Source: Sinorhizobium americanum
Lineage (GTDB): Bacteria; Pseudomonadota; Alphaproteobacteria; Rhizobiales; Rhizobiaceae
Direction of reading: 5' to 3'
DNA length: 64,000 bases
NCBI RefSeq assembly: GCF_001651855.1
Contig: NZ_LNQC01000068.1
Span: 1 to 64,000, forward strand
Of the stretch, positions 44,559 to 54,793 are shown in pieces (position 1 is the first letter of the stretch; each line of letters starts with the position of its first letter). The position numbers and the translations under genes were made by a program. The notes beneath the pieces are model-generated. The model saw nothing but the letters and a program-made list of their open reading frames with translations. It had not been told where the DNA came from and searched no databases.

Positions 44559-44852
44559 TCAGCGATACCTGCCCATCAGCTTCGATCCGGCGCGAGATTG
44601 CAGATTTCCAGCTTCGGTGCATAGAAAAGATGCCTCGACGCATGCCGCCATAAAGCAGTTCCTTGCGGAACTCACATATTCCGCGTGACGCAATGCTTCG
44701 CGACAGGCTCGAACGGCACGTGCGTGCAGCGGTCCATGGCTCGGCCATTCGTTCTCCAGGAAATCGAGGGCATCATACGGCCCGCAGAATTGACGTCTCA
44801 TGCCGTTTTGCAGCGTTACCCACAGGGGTCCACGCCAACGCGCTTCCTTCAT
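44559..44852 (-). CDS. DUF982 domain protein
   Basis: A 97-residue protein matching the DUF982 pattern common in rhizobia: WRGPLWVTLQNG, CGPYDALDFLENEWPSHG, then an Ala/Cys-rich helix ending AACVEASFL. An ATG with ggaggtccg upstream gives a good initiation site. These small proteins are numerous on rhizobial plasmids and have no known function. It is the only convincing gene in the degraded stretch between the HxlR gene and the SDR gene. Confidence 0.65.
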   Translation of the reverse strand: MKEARWRGPLWVTLQNGMRRQFCGPYDALDFLENEWPSHGPLHARAVRACREALRHAEYVSSARNCFMAACVEASFLCTEAGNLQSRAGSKLMGRYR

Positions 44853-45186
44853 TTTCGGACCTCCTCAAAGGTCGTACTCAGAACCGCCAACCCATCCTGT
44901 TCGTTCCCTACACTATAATGATTCTTCGCCGGTGGTTACCGTTCCGGCGCGACAGCGCGCCAGGTCCGGTTTAAGCCAGCCGTTTTGTTTCGCAAATGGC
45001 AGATATGCATAAGGGAGCGGTGTTTTAAACGCCCTCAAAAGAATGCCGCTCCCGCCGCTATCACAGCGGCTTCCCAGTTCATGGCTTGTAAAATAGGCAG
45101 TGTCCGTTTCACGCGCGGGCACTGCTTAGCCGCGGCAGTTCCGCCGAAGCAAGCGAGACTCGAAGCATGATGATATTCGATGACAC
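44853..45186. other. Intergenic region, no gene recognised
   Basis: About 330 bases with short ORFs only. Nothing in them is recognisable. It includes the presumed promoter of the DUF982 gene. Confidence 0.4.
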
Positions 45187-45333
45187 GTGGAGGCGGCGCT
45201 AGCTCGTGCCTGCGAAGAACTCCAGATGACGCGGGAAGAGCTGATGCGCGTGCTCGTTCGCGAGTGGCTGGAGTCCTATGCTTACCTGCCCCTCAACGAG
45301 GACGAGGGCAGCGAGACTGCGGGAGGCGCGTAG
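45187..45333 (+). CDS. Small helical protein, possibly truncated ribbon-helix-helix type
   Basis: A 48-residue frame from GTG reads EAALARACEELQMTREELMR and then VREWLESYAYLP with an acidic tail. It resembles small RHH/CopG-like rhizobial proteins, but the N-terminal beta-strand part is missing because an in-frame TGA lies two codons upstream of the GTG. It is probably a remnant. No partner toxin gene is recognisable. Confidence 0.35.
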   Translation: MEAALARACEELQMTREELMRVLVREWLESYAYLPLNEDEGSETAGGA

Positions 45334-45427
45334 GTTACCACGGCTGAAGCCAGAGTCACACAGCTCCTTTTGTGCGCCAAGCTGTCACCTTTTCAGGCGA
45401 AGACGGCGGGTGCTATCATCCTTCTTC

Positions 45428-45545
45428 ATGATGGATGAACTGGCCCTCATAGAAGATCACCTGGCGATGGCTCGCAGGCACGTAGCCGCCGGCGCTCGCC
45501 ATGTGGTGCTTCAGCGCGAAATCGTAGCCGGATACCGGAGACCTA
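45428..45545 (+). pseudogene. N-terminal remnant of a small hypothetical protein
   Basis: The frame begins MMDELALIEDHLAMARRHVA and continues with VVLQREIVAGY, similar to small helical proteins frequent in rhizobial genomes. After about 38 residues the frame runs into unrelated sequence, which suggests a frameshift. The remaining stretch to 45940 has no recognisable gene. Confidence 0.3.
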
Positions 45546-45940
45546 GAAGCTTCCTACAATGCTCTAGACCTCGCGATATCGGTGCCACAGTATGGAAGCA
45601 TAATCGACGGGAAAGACAGCGCGGCCGTCGAGATAACAAAGAAAAAGAAGCAGCACCCGAGGGACGAGGTCACTCCGAGACGACAGGTGGCCGCCCTGCC
45701 GTGTCGCGTCTCTCATCATACCGAAAGGGTGGCGAAAGGGAGGCCAGAAGCAATAGGACTCCGCCGCGAGGGAGCCCCTCGAGGAGGTTGGCGTTGTCGG
45801 CGAAGTCTCAAGTAAAGCGGCAGGCAGCTACACGTATTGGAAGCGCGGCGACGGCGAATTTGACGTCAAGAGACGGCTGGGAAGAGTACCAATGTTCTTG
45901 AAGGAGTGGACCTGATGGGGTAACAGTGCGGTCCGCGGCG
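45546..45940. other. Intergenic region, no gene recognised
   Basis: About 390 bases of short overlapping ORFs and a lysine/arginine-rich open frame without recognisable domain, ending just before the convergent SDR stop codon. Confidence 0.35.
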
Positions 45941-46732
45941 TTACAGGCTGTCCACAATGCCCCCTTCAACGCGCAGCGCGGCACCCGTGGTGGCCGAAGC
46001 CTGGCGAGAGCAGACATAGACCACCATGTTGGCGACTTCGTCCACGGTCGCCGCTCGCCTAATAATGGAGGACGGCCTAGTCGACAGCACGAAATCGGCT
46101 GCCGCAGCCTCCAATTTTTCACCTGTCTCGTCGCCTTCTACGTGCAGCATCCTCGCGACGCCCTCGGACAGCGTTGGCCCCGGCAAAACCGAGTTTACAG
46201 TGACGCCCGTTCCGGCCATGCGCTTGGCCAGACCTCGCCCGATTGCCAACTGCGCCGTCTTAGTGAATGCATAGTGAATGGAGTCCGCCGGGATATTGAG
46301 CGCCGCCTCAGAGGAAATGAACACAACCCTGCCCCAGCCCCTATCCTCCATTGCCGGCAGATACGCCCGACATAGTCTAACACCGGAGAGAATGTTGACT
46401 TTAAATAGCTCTTCCCAGCGCGCATCGTCGGTTTCGAAGAAATCCCGGGGCCCATAGATTCCGAGATTGTTGACGAGGATATCACAGTCCGGGCAGGCCG
46501 CGACGAGTTCTGTACAACCTTCGACGGTGCCGAGATCCCCTACGAATCCCTGAACCAATGCTCCGGGCGCCGCCGTCTGAACGGCAGCTCTAGCGCGATC
46601 AATGGCGGATTGCGTTCGGCCATTGATCACGACATTTGCCCCGGCGCCGGCCAACCCTCGCGCGATCGCCAGCCCGATGCCCGACGTGGAACCGGTCACG
46701 ACGGCTTTCTTCCCGGATAGATCGATCTTCAT
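45941..46732 (-). CDS. Short-chain dehydrogenase/reductase
   Basis: A 263-residue classical SDR with cofactor motif TGSTSGIGLAIA (about 13-24), NNLG near 90, catalytic Ser in ISSEAAL and YAFTK as the YxxxK pair (about 152-156). The C-terminus is slightly longer than average. ATG at 46732 is chosen because homology begins there; the open frame extends to 46885. It is the last gene of a minus-strand run beginning with the binding protein at 51860, and may oxidise or reduce the imported compound. Confidence 0.87.
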   Translation of the reverse strand: MKIDLSGKKAVVTGSTSGIGLAIARGLAGAGANVVINGRTQSAIDRARAAVQTAAPGALVQGFVGDLGTVEGCTELVAACPDCDILVNNLGIYGPRDFFETDDARWEELFKVNILSGVRLCRAYLPAMEDRGWGRVVFISSEAALNIPADSIHYAFTKTAQLAIGRGLAKRMAGTGVTVNSVLPGPTLSEGVARMLHVEGDETGEKLEAAAADFVLSTRPSSIIRRAATVDEVANMVVYVCSRQASATTGAALRVEGGIVDSL

Positions 46733-46888
46733 GCCAACACGCTCCTTGCCGGAATCCGCGCAACTGAATTTTTCAAATTGCTCTGATGGTTGTTCTGCCT
46801 CGGCCCAATGCCGCACGGCGAAATCGCCCTGGGCGGCACTCCAAGATGCGAGTCTATCGGCTTCACGTTGCGGTTCAATCGTCAACGC

Positions 46889-47608
46889 TCAGGCGGCGTC
46901 CGACGAGAAGCCGAAATAGGCGGCATCCAGCGCCGACGTGTCTGTCAGCTCCTCGCGATCACCTTCGAGCACCACCTTGCCGTTGCGCAAAACATAGATC
47001 CGCGAGGCGAGTTCCATTACTCGCCCCGTCGACTGCTCCACGATCAGCAGTGTCAGGCCTGTCTCGTTCAGCTTTCTCAAGCTGTCATACACCTGATCGA
47101 TCACCAACGGTGCCAGGCCGAGCGACGGTTCGTCAATCATGAGGAGCGCCGGCCGCTGCAGAATCGAACGCGCGATCGCTAACTGCTGCTGCTCTCCTCC
47201 AGATAAGTACCCCGCAACTCCCTTGAATCTCTCCCGCAGGATGGGGAACGTATCGAGCACCATCTCCATATCGGAGCGCACGTCTGCAGAATCCTTCCGG
47301 ATCATCGCGCCGACTTGGAGGTTCTCCTGTACGGTCAGCGTCTTGAAGATATGCCGGCCTTCAGGGATCAGCGCTAGGCCGCGGCGACACAATGTCTCCG
47401 GGCCCCGCCCGTCGATGCGGTCGCCTTGAAAGCGGATTTCCCCCGCCGTAGGTGTCATCAGACCCGAAATCGTCTTCAGCAACGTCGATTTGCCGGCGCC
47501 ATTCGGGCCCACAACGAACACCACTTCGCCCTCTTTCACTGTGATGTCGACGCCCTTTAGGGCGGTCAATCGGCCATACCCGGCGACCATTTGCTTTACT
47601 TCGAGCAT
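46889..47608 (-). CDS. Branched-chain-type ABC transporter ATP-binding protein (LivF type)
   Basis: A 239-residue ATPase with Walker A GPNGAGKST (about 37-45), LivF hallmark LIPEGRHIFKTLTVQENL, signature LSGGEQQQLAIARSIL and Walker B LLMIDEPSLGLAP. ATG at 47608 follows ggagag; a GTG at 47620 is possible. It is one of two ATPases of the third transport system in the window. Confidence 0.92.
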   Translation of the reverse strand: MLEVKQMVAGYGRLTALKGVDITVKEGEVVFVVGPNGAGKSTLLKTISGLMTPTAGEIRFQGDRIDGRGPETLCRRGLALIPEGRHIFKTLTVQENLQVGAMIRKDSADVRSDMEMVLDTFPILRERFKGVAGYLSGGEQQQLAIARSILQRPALLMIDEPSLGLAPLVIDQVYDSLRKLNETGLTLLIVEQSTGRVMELASRIYVLRNGKVVLEGDREELTDTSALDAAYFGFSSDAA

Positions 47609-47650
47609 AACTCTCTCCACCTACCGAAACTTGCGTCAAAGGTTGTTTCG

Positions 47651-48724
47651 TCACCGATGACAGTTTGCGGAGCGCGCCAATCGAACTTGGCCGACGCCGG
47701 CGACGGTTCCGTCGTCGCGAACAGACCACGGCCACCGGAGCTCTTTTCCGCCCATTATACCAGCCTTTCGGAATATCAGGATCAGCAGCATGATGCCGGC
47801 TAGGATCAACTCCTGAGAACCGGCCGGGATCGACATCTGCATCGACCCCACCGAGAAGCCGACCTCCGCACGCCGGAATAGCTCAATGACGACGCTGATG
47901 AACGTGACGCCAACCACCGCGCCTGCGAGGCTTTGCATGCCGCCGATCACCAGCATAGCCACGATCAGGAATGTATGGTTCAAGAAGAAGTTCGCGATGG
48001 ATACTGTCCCCATGAAGTGGGCGAACAGCACACCTGCCAACCCGGCCACGAAACCGGACAGCGTAAAGGCTATTAGGCGCGACCAATAGAGCGAAGTGCC
48101 GGAAGCCTGCGCCGCGACCTCATCTTCCCGCGTGGCGCGAAGCATCAAACCCCAGCGCGACACTTGATACAGATATGCGATGACAATCACCAGAGCGGCG
48201 CATCCAAGCGCTATCCAGATCGTGACATAGACAGGCAGTCCGACGATCGTGGAGCTTCCCATCGTCACCGTCGTCCAGTTCGAGTAGATGACGTTCAAGA
48301 TGAACATCAGAGCCAAGGTTGAGATCGAGGCGCTAAGGCTCGAGAGGCGCATCAGAATCAGACCGGAGGTGAAGGCGACAACGCCTGCCAATCCGATTGA
48401 GGTGAGCGCCGCCGGCAATAGAGGAAACGTGTTATCCCGAATGAAGGCCGGCAATCCGGACATGGTTATGGGCTTGAGCATCGCGCAGCACGTTTGCCAG
48501 GCCGTCGCATAGGCGGCGATCGCGCAGAACGTCATGTGCCCGAAGGAGACGATCCCAGAGTTTCCGGCGAAGATGTAGAGGCCGATGGCGAATACAAGAC
48601 GTATCAGCGCTTCGGTGGAGACGCGTTCCACGCCGGCCGATCCGAACTGATCGATCGTCCAAACCACTCCGGCAAGCGGGACGACCAGCGCGAGGACTGG
48701 GAACAGGCGTTCAAAAATCCGCAT
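47651..48724 (-). CDS. Branched-chain-type ABC permease (LivM type)
   Basis: A 357-residue permease with about ten hydrophobic helices. It carries the LivM segment GNSGIVSFGHMTFCAIAAY (about 54-72) and the cytoplasmic loop LRATREDEVAAQASGTSLYWSR (about 195-216). The start overlaps the stop of the LivH-type gene (48724-48726). Confidence 0.9.
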   Translation of the reverse strand: MRIFERLFPVLALVVPLAGVVWTIDQFGSAGVERVSTEALIRLVFAIGLYIFAGNSGIVSFGHMTFCAIAAYATAWQTCCAMLKPITMSGLPAFIRDNTFPLLPAALTSIGLAGVVAFTSGLILMRLSSLSASISTLALMFILNVIYSNWTTVTMGSSTIVGLPVYVTIWIALGCAALVIVIAYLYQVSRWGLMLRATREDEVAAQASGTSLYWSRLIAFTLSGFVAGLAGVLFAHFMGTVSIANFFLNHTFLIVAMLVIGGMQSLAGAVVGVTFISVVIELFRRAEVGFSVGSMQMSIPAGSQELILAGIMLLILIFRKAGIMGGKELRWPWSVRDDGTVAGVGQVRLARSANCHR

Positions 48725-49638
48725 TAGACTCTCTCCTTCGCAGCGCTGGTCACGATCAGCCCCTGCGGACGCACAAGCAGAATGAGAATGACGATGGTGA
48801 ATACGCCGGCATCGCGGAACGGCCGCATCTCTTCAGGCAGATAGGCCTGCAGGAAAACGCTAAGGATCCCGACAATGTAACCGCCCAACACGGCCCCCGG
48901 CAGAGATCCGATGCCGCCGATGACGGTAGCAAAAAACGCATAGACCGTGGGCATAATACCCATCCGGATGTCAAGCGTTCCAGTCTGAATAACGAACAGC
49001 AGGGAGATCACGCCACCGAGAATACCGCTGATCGCGAATGCGATAGCGATGACCCTGTTGGCTGCAACCCCGAGGAGACGCGCCATCGAGAAGTCTTCAG
49101 CGGCGGCGCGCAGTTGAATCCCGATAGAGGTTCGCTTCAAAAACAACACCAGCACGATCAGCAGCAGCAAGGCGACCGTCATGGTGAGGAATTGCACACC
49201 GCCGACCCGAAGTCCAAAAATATCAATGGGCCGAGTCAGGGCGGCGCCGATACTGACCGACTTCGGACGGCCGCCGTGGAACATGATGATGAGGCTCTGC
49301 AAAAAGTAGCTAACCGCGAACGATGAAATGAGAAGAGTGGTTGGATCGGTATTGCGCAGCGGCCGGAATGCAACCCGTTCGGTGATAAGCGCGAGCACAG
49401 TAACGCTTAGGACGACGCAGAAAATCATCAGCGCCCAAGGCAAGCCGCCGAACATCATGCTTGGGGTCGCAGCGGCGGTTGGGATCACCAGCGAGTAGGC
49501 TCCTACCGTAAGATAGTCCGCCTGCGCAAAATTGATCAGCTTCATCACCCCGAAGACTAGGCCGATGGCGAGGGCCACGAGCGCATAGAGGCTACCAAGC
49601 GCGACTGCGTCGATAAGAACCTGGATAAAGTAAGCCAT
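48724..49638 (-). CDS. Branched-chain-type ABC permease (LivH type)
   Basis: A 304-residue permease with the LivH N-terminus DAVALGSLYALVALAIGLVFG, MKLINFAQADYLTVGAYS and the loop LRAAAEDFSMARLLGVAANRV (about 180-200). It is coupled to the LivM-type gene by a stop/start overlap and lies 7 bases after the LivG-type gene. Confidence 0.92.
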   Translation of the reverse strand: MAYFIQVLIDAVALGSLYALVALAIGLVFGVMKLINFAQADYLTVGAYSLVIPTAAATPSMMFGGLPWALMIFCVVLSVTVLALITERVAFRPLRNTDPTTLLISSFAVSYFLQSLIIMFHGGRPKSVSIGAALTRPIDIFGLRVGGVQFLTMTVALLLLIVLVLFLKRTSIGIQLRAAAEDFSMARLLGVAANRVIAIAFAISGILGGVISLLFVIQTGTLDIRMGIMPTVYAFFATVIGGIGSLPGAVLGGYIVGILSVFLQAYLPEEMRPFRDAGVFTIVILILLVRPQGLIVTSAAKERV

Positions 49639-49645
49639 GATGAAC

Positions 49646-50401
49646 CTATATCACTGCATTTTTTTGGGAAGCGCGATCGCCCAGATAAGCGCGCAAGACA
49701 TTGGGGTCATTCCTGACCTCTTCCGGAGAGCCCTCAGCAAGGCTTCGGCCGCCATCGAGAACGTGAATCCGATGACATACGCCCATAATGACCTGCATGT
49801 TATGCTCGATCAGCATGACGCCGCAGCCAAAATTCTTCGGTATGCCTGTGATCGTCTCCATGAGGAGCTCACATTCCTGCTCGTTCATTCCGGATGCAGG
49901 CTCATCCAGAAGGGTGAAGGACGGCTGCAACGCAAGCGCCCTAGCGATGCTGATGCGGCGCTCGTCGCTGTAGGGCAATGAATCGCATTGACGGTCGTGA
50001 CCGTGCCGATAGCCGATCCAGTCGAGAATGTCCCGCGCCTGGGAGGTCGCAGCCTTGCGGGACAGACCGATGCCAAGGCCAGCTACCGTCAGGTTCTCCA
50101 GGACCGTGAGCTTTCGGAAAAGCCGCGCCGCCTGGAAGCTTCGGCCGATTCCGGCCTGCGCCATCTTGCGGGGGCTCAGGTCGGACACGTCCCGGCCATC
50201 CAACTCGATCGTTCCGGGCTTCGGCTTCTGAAATCCGCTGAGGACATTCACCAGTGTGGTTTTTCCGGCGCCATTTGGCCCGATCAGACCCAAGATGTCG
50301 CCGGCGTTCAGCGTCAGTGTTACGCCGGTAAGAGCCTTGATGCCCCCGAAAACGACATGGACGTTCTTCGCCTGGAGCTTTTGCTTAGGGGATTTCGCCA
50401 T
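49646..50401 (-). CDS. Branched-chain-type ABC transporter ATP-binding protein (LivG type)
   Basis: A 251-residue ATPase with Walker A GPNGAGKTT (about 41-49), LivG-style signature LPYSDERRISIARALALQP and Walker B FTLLDEPASGMN. It follows the binding-protein gene after a 262-base gap that has no recognisable gene, an arrangement that may reflect processing or a separate promoter. Confidence 0.92.
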   Translation of the reverse strand: MAKSPKQKLQAKNVHVVFGGIKALTGVTLTLNAGDILGLIGPNGAGKTTLVNVLSGFQKPKPGTIELDGRDVSDLSPRKMAQAGIGRSFQAARLFRKLTVLENLTVAGLGIGLSRKAATSQARDILDWIGYRHGHDRQCDSLPYSDERRISIARALALQPSFTLLDEPASGMNEQECELLMETITGIPKNFGCGVMLIEHNMQVIMGVCHRIHVLDGGRSLAEGSPEEVRNDPNVLRAYLGDRASQKNAVI

Positions 50402-50663
50402 AACGATTCTTTGTTCTTCCTAATACACGATGACCAAGCTTGTCGCAGCTGTCGCTACGGATGCAAGTCCTTGGTGGAAATCCTGCAACCAGCCCGCTCC
50501 AATAAGCCCACGAGCAAGGCGAGGAGGCTTCGCCGTTTCGGGAAGACAGGCGTTCGACCGAAGCATGCGTCGGATGCCTGTCCGAACACCCGATCAAGTC
50601 ACGGACAACGGACAGTTGGATTGCGCGACGAAAACCGCGCAATCTAATCAGGCACAAGGCGGC

Positions 50664-51860
50664 TTACTGGCTGACCCGGAAAAGCAGTTTGAAATCGGGA
50701 GCAAAGCTGTTGCGGAAGATTTCCACCGCCTCAAAGCTTCCGTCTACGACCTTCGAGACCAGCAGCGGACGATCGACCTGAATGTGCATTTCAGGGGTAT
50801 ACGAGGTCGGTCCGCAGGTTGTCGGCTGATCTTTGAACTGGTTCATTACCGCAAGGACAGCTTCCGTATCGGTGGACTGAGCCTTCTCCACGGCCGCCGT
50901 CCACTGCTCGATTGTGCAGTATCCGAGAACCGAGAATTCGCTCACCGGCAGAGTACCCCATCGCGCCTTGTAGGCCGCTAGGAACTTCTGGATCTCTGGA
51001 CGAGGATCTCCCTTGATGGACATGATCGCGGGAACATAGAAGTCCTTGAGACCAGGTACACCGCCCAGCCAGAAATCGCCTCCCATGCCGGTGTCGGCGA
51101 ATATCGGCATGTCGATGTTCGCGGCGCGGAGCTGGCGAACAGCCGCCGGACCTTGGGGCATCGTAGCGCACAGGAACATCATGTCAGGCGGGGTCTCGAG
51201 CCCCTTGATCCGCGTGACCTGAGCGGCGATTGACGCATCCTCCTTCTGAAAGGTGTCACGTCCGAGGAGCTTGCCGCCCTTCTTTTCCCATGCCGCTATG
51301 AAGCCCGCGCATGCGGCCTTCGTTGCTTCAATGGAAACATCTTCCAACATGTAAGCTGTTCTCGCGCCCATCTTGTCATAGGCATATTCGGCAGAGGTGA
51401 TGCCGGAGATCTGCGAAGCCGAATGGGCTGTAAACACGTTAGGTCCGACGCCTTGGGCCCCCATCTTGGGATCGCTAGCGCCCGTCGAGATGGCAATCAG
51501 GCCAGCGTTTTGGGCGACCAGCGCCGCAGGCGAGCCGTAGTCATAGTCGGGTGGCACGACGAGCATGTTCGCGCCCCAGTCGACGAGTTCGGAGGCTACA
51601 GACCCCGTCAGCGTGAGGTCGGTCTTGGTGTCGAGAACCTTATATTCAATTGGGCGACCCAGAACTCCGCCAGCCTTGTTAATCTCCTCGATCTTCATCA
51701 CCGCAGCCTTGTGCGGCTCCTCGTCGTAAGCAGCCAGCCAGCCCGACAGAGCCGTGGCGAATCCTACCTTGATTGGCTCCTTGGCGTCCTGCGAGAGAGC
51801 CGACGAGCTCGAAAGTGCGAAAGCCAAGCCTGCACAAATAAGATGCCGTAAAGTCTTCAT
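50664..51860 (-). CDS. ABC transporter substrate-binding protein (LivJ/HBAAT type)
   Basis: A 398-residue periplasmic protein with a Sec signal peptide of about 24 residues (ending SALSQ). The mature start is IKVGFATALSGWLAAYDEEPHKAAVMKIEEIN, with the type I binding-protein fold thereafter. It heads the minus-strand transport operon with LivGHMF-type genes and an SDR downstream. Ligand unknown; in this neighbourhood an aromatic or sugar-acid ligand is plausible. Confidence 0.9.
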   Translation of the reverse strand: MKTLRHLICAGLAFALSSSSALSQDAKEPIKVGFATALSGWLAAYDEEPHKAAVMKIEEINKAGGVLGRPIEYKVLDTKTDLTLTGSVASELVDWGANMLVVPPDYDYGSPAALVAQNAGLIAISTGASDPKMGAQGVGPNVFTAHSASQISGITSAEYAYDKMGARTAYMLEDVSIEATKAACAGFIAAWEKKGGKLLGRDTFQKEDASIAAQVTRIKGLETPPDMMFLCATMPQGPAAVRQLRAANIDMPIFADTGMGGDFWLGGVPGLKDFYVPAIMSIKGDPRPEIQKFLAAYKARWGTLPVSEFSVLGYCTIEQWTAAVEKAQSTDTEAVLAVMNQFKDQPTTCGPTSYTPEMHIQVDRPLLVSKVVDGSFEAVEIFRNSFAPDFKLLFRVSQ

Positions 51861-52553
51861 CGTAAGTCTCCCATTTTTGCCTCATCTCATGCTTCGCTCA
51901 GGCATGGTGAAAGGCGCGTTCCCAGGACGGTCGATGAACTGAAATCACATCCATCGACTTAGTTGATCCCCGCCGCGTTGGTTTCTTGGCGACTATTAGC
52001 GCACGGACATGTTAGTCATATCGCGGGAGCTGTTCTAAGAAAGGTCCAATATCTTACAAAAGCATGGGTCCAGTTGAACTGGCGCGACGACCCACCGAAA
52101 ACAGGAACCATCCGTGGACCGCGTGATGATGTCTCGAGGAGTTCTCTAATCGCCGTTGTCAAGCCGGGCTCGGCTGGATCGACGATCAAGCTCATGGTTC
52201 TCTTCGAGGTCGGCATTTCGACCGCCTCATCAAGGCTTGCCGGAGAGCCGCCGCCCAGTAGTCACCAGTGTTTTGCTTGAGCAAATTGATGAGCGGGCTG
52301 CTCAGCGCTCCCGCAACATGACCTTGAGACCATCACAACGATGAGCGATGATCCACTCATCAGCCTAACGCTGCGACAAGCTGATCCTTTTCTGCCTCAC
52401 TAGGAGGTACGAGGTCGCGCGACGGCAGTAGACCTCTTTTCGCTACGCTGGATTGCCGTCTGGAGGGGGAATATTCGCGCAGTCGTAGAGGTCACATTCA
52501 GGCAGAAGCCAGAAACTAACGGATTTCCGCATCCCTCTTGGAAAGGCCAAGAA
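51861..52553. other. Intergenic region, no gene recognised
   Basis: Nearly 700 bases between the binding-protein gene and the isomerase gene. It should contain the transport operon's promoter. Short ORFs on both strands have no recognisable domain. No hairpin terminator or clear operator was found. Confidence 0.45.
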
Positions 52554-53408
52554 CTATGCGTTCTGAAATTCCGCGACCGTGGTTCGAAATGCGCGATTGA
52601 CAGCCTCTCGCATAGGCATTTCGCGCACCGACGCGGATATGATCTCCACGCCCCATAGACGATCGTATTCCAAAGCCTGCATGGTTCTGATGAAACCGCG
52701 CAGGTCGAAATCGCCTTCACCGCAGAATCGGCGATTGTTGGCGCTGTCTTCCGCAAGCGTCCCCGCCACTTCCGAAGCAGCGTCATTCAGCTCGACGGCA
52801 AATATCTTGTCGATTGGGATGTCTCGCAACGATTCAAGCGATGCGCCGCTTCGCTCGACGTGCCAGATATCGATGATTATGCCGCCGGCGTCGTGGCCGG
52901 CCGCATCGACAAGCCGGAACGCGTCGAACGGCGTCGAAAGCGGGGACATCGGCTGGGGTTCGAACGCGACCTTCGTGTTTACGTCCGCCGCGTGATAACA
53001 CAGGGTTCTGAATTCACGCACGATGTCCTCGAACGGACGGCCCAGGGGGCTATAGTCGCAGCGTGCTTTCACGTGAATGGCGTCGAGCGAAGCGGCGGCC
53101 ATGAAAATCTCCTTGCAAGCCTGATCTGCCCTTTCGCGCGCCGATCCCTGCTCGTACCACCCTCGCAGCATCTCCAGTTCGATATGCCTGAGTCCGAACT
53201 GGTCCATGATCGCCTTTGCTTCCTGAAAGCCGATACTATCCCTTACCGCGACCAGATCATCGTAATTCAAGCCAATGCCCACAAAACCTGCGTCGGCGGC
53301 AGCCTTGACGCGATCGCTGAAAGCTTCCGGACTTCTTTTGTTGGTGGAGAGCGGTCCAACCGCGCCGGCCGTCGTCCAGCAAGAAGCGAGCAAGCTAGGT
53401 GATGCCAT
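52554..53408 (-). CDS. TIM-barrel sugar isomerase/epimerase family protein
   Basis: A 284-residue AP-endonuclease-2-like barrel. Candidate metal ligands are Glu in VAFEPQPMS (about 145-153), Asp and His in IIDIWHVERSG (about 180-190) and Glu near the end in WGVEIIS. The ATG at 53408 has ggagac just upstream, against a longer frame to 53435. Relatives include IolE, hydroxypyruvate isomerase and 3-dehydroshikimate dehydratase. Next to aromatic and sugar-acid genes the last function is possible. Confidence 0.82.
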   Translation of the reverse strand: MASPSLLASCWTTAGAVGPLSTNKRSPEAFSDRVKAAADAGFVGIGLNYDDLVAVRDSIGFQEAKAIMDQFGLRHIELEMLRGWYEQGSARERADQACKEIFMAAASLDAIHVKARCDYSPLGRPFEDIVREFRTLCYHAADVNTKVAFEPQPMSPLSTPFDAFRLVDAAGHDAGGIIIDIWHVERSGASLESLRDIPIDKIFAVELNDAASEVAGTLAEDSANNRRFCGEGDFDLRGFIRTMQALEYDRLWGVEIISASVREMPMREAVNRAFRTTVAEFQNA

Positions 53409-53586
53409 CTCAGTCTCCCGATTTCGCAGCCCCATGCACTCACCGCCCGGACTACACTGCTGCTTGTGGACCTTCTGGAAAGCCCACGGAATTTCTTGGA
53501 GATACTACGCGACGCGGCTGGCGCTAGGTCCAAGAAACGCAAAAAGGGAAGGGCCAATTAAGCGGCCGCATCTCGGCGACGGTCGA

Positions 53587-54793
53587 CTATTCATTCCAAT
53601 TTGGCCGATGCGGTACGACAAGCCGGTCGAGGACCGGGCCGAACTGGCCGCGACGGGATAGTGCGAAAGCTTTCGTTCGAGCTGCCTGGCGAACGTCTTC
53701 CAGGATCATGTCCGAGCCCTTCTCGCCGATCGCCATCGAAATGGCGCTGTTTGCACTGGGCACCTGTGGGATTATCGATGAACCGACGACCCTCAGATTA
53801 TCGACTCCGATTACGCGAAGGCGAGGATCGACCACGGCTTCCGGGTCAATGCCCATTTGCACGTGCCGCACGCGTGCGAGATGCGGCTGGCGTTTTCGCG
53901 GACGAACGCCGCCCACTCGTCGTCACTTTGCACGCGTCTGCCCCGGCTGTACTCATCCACGACATAGGGGCAAACGCTTCGGCGTGACGCGGAAGCGCCA
54001 ACTTCGCTCCGGCCATCAGGGTGTCTAGATCGTGACGATCGCTGAACAGGTTCATCGCGATGTTCGGGTGATCGAGCGGGTCGGCGGAGCGGAGGGTTAC
54101 ATCGCCCCGGCTTCGGGAGCGATTGACATTGGGCTGCAGCATGACTGCTAGGCGTGTAGTCGAAACCGAAGGCGCAGAACTGGAACATGATGTCCGGATC
54201 GACGAGATCCGTTCGTGTCTTCACGAACGCAAGGGCCGAATGGACATAGCTTGCCGGTCCGCCGAAGTTAAGGCAAAACGCAAGCCATGCTTGATCTGGC
54301 CGAGCAGATTGTCGTCCATGTTGGCGGTGCGCGTGTTCACGAAGACCTTTCCTCCTACTGCCGGATGGTGGTGAAGGTTGCGCCCAACTCCCGGACTGTT
54401 CTGCAGCACCTCGATGCCGTTGTCGCGCAGGTGGTCGCCTGGACCGATGCCGGAATGCATAAGAAGCTTAGGCGAGTTGAAGACGCTTGCGCTGATGATC
54501 ACCTGGTTCGCGTTTTCAGTGAGTAGGCGACCGTCGACTTCAAACTCGACGCCGCGCGCCGCGCGGCCTTCGAACAGGAGGCGCCTGACGAGCGCCCCGG
54601 TCACGATCTTGAGATTTTGCCGGTTGCGAACTGGATGAAGATAGCCCCGCGCGGCGCTGAACCGAAACCCCATTTTCTGGGTTGCGTAAACGATCGAAGT
54701 GCCAATGGGATTCTCCCCATTATATGCCTTGTTGTACGGGACCCCCATCTCCTCCATGGCCTTTACAAACGCGTTCGAAAGGTGTGGGGACAA
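53587..54793 (-). pseudogene. GMC oxidoreductase, broken: middle and C-terminal part with several frameshifts
   Basis: Pieces of one GMC flavoenzyme follow each other on the minus strand in changing frames. They are 54793-54221 (SAARGYLHPVRNRQNLKIVTG, LLMHSGIGPGDHLRDNGIEV), then about 54224-54155, then 54142-53995 (DVTLRSADPLDHPNIAMN), then about 53990-53870 (the HACGTCKWA active-site region), then 53868-53587 ([20 protein letters not shown]). At least four frame changes rule out a functional product. The FAD-binding N-terminus is absent here; a matching N-terminal piece lies 2.8 kb away at 57576-57713. Confidence 0.85.
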
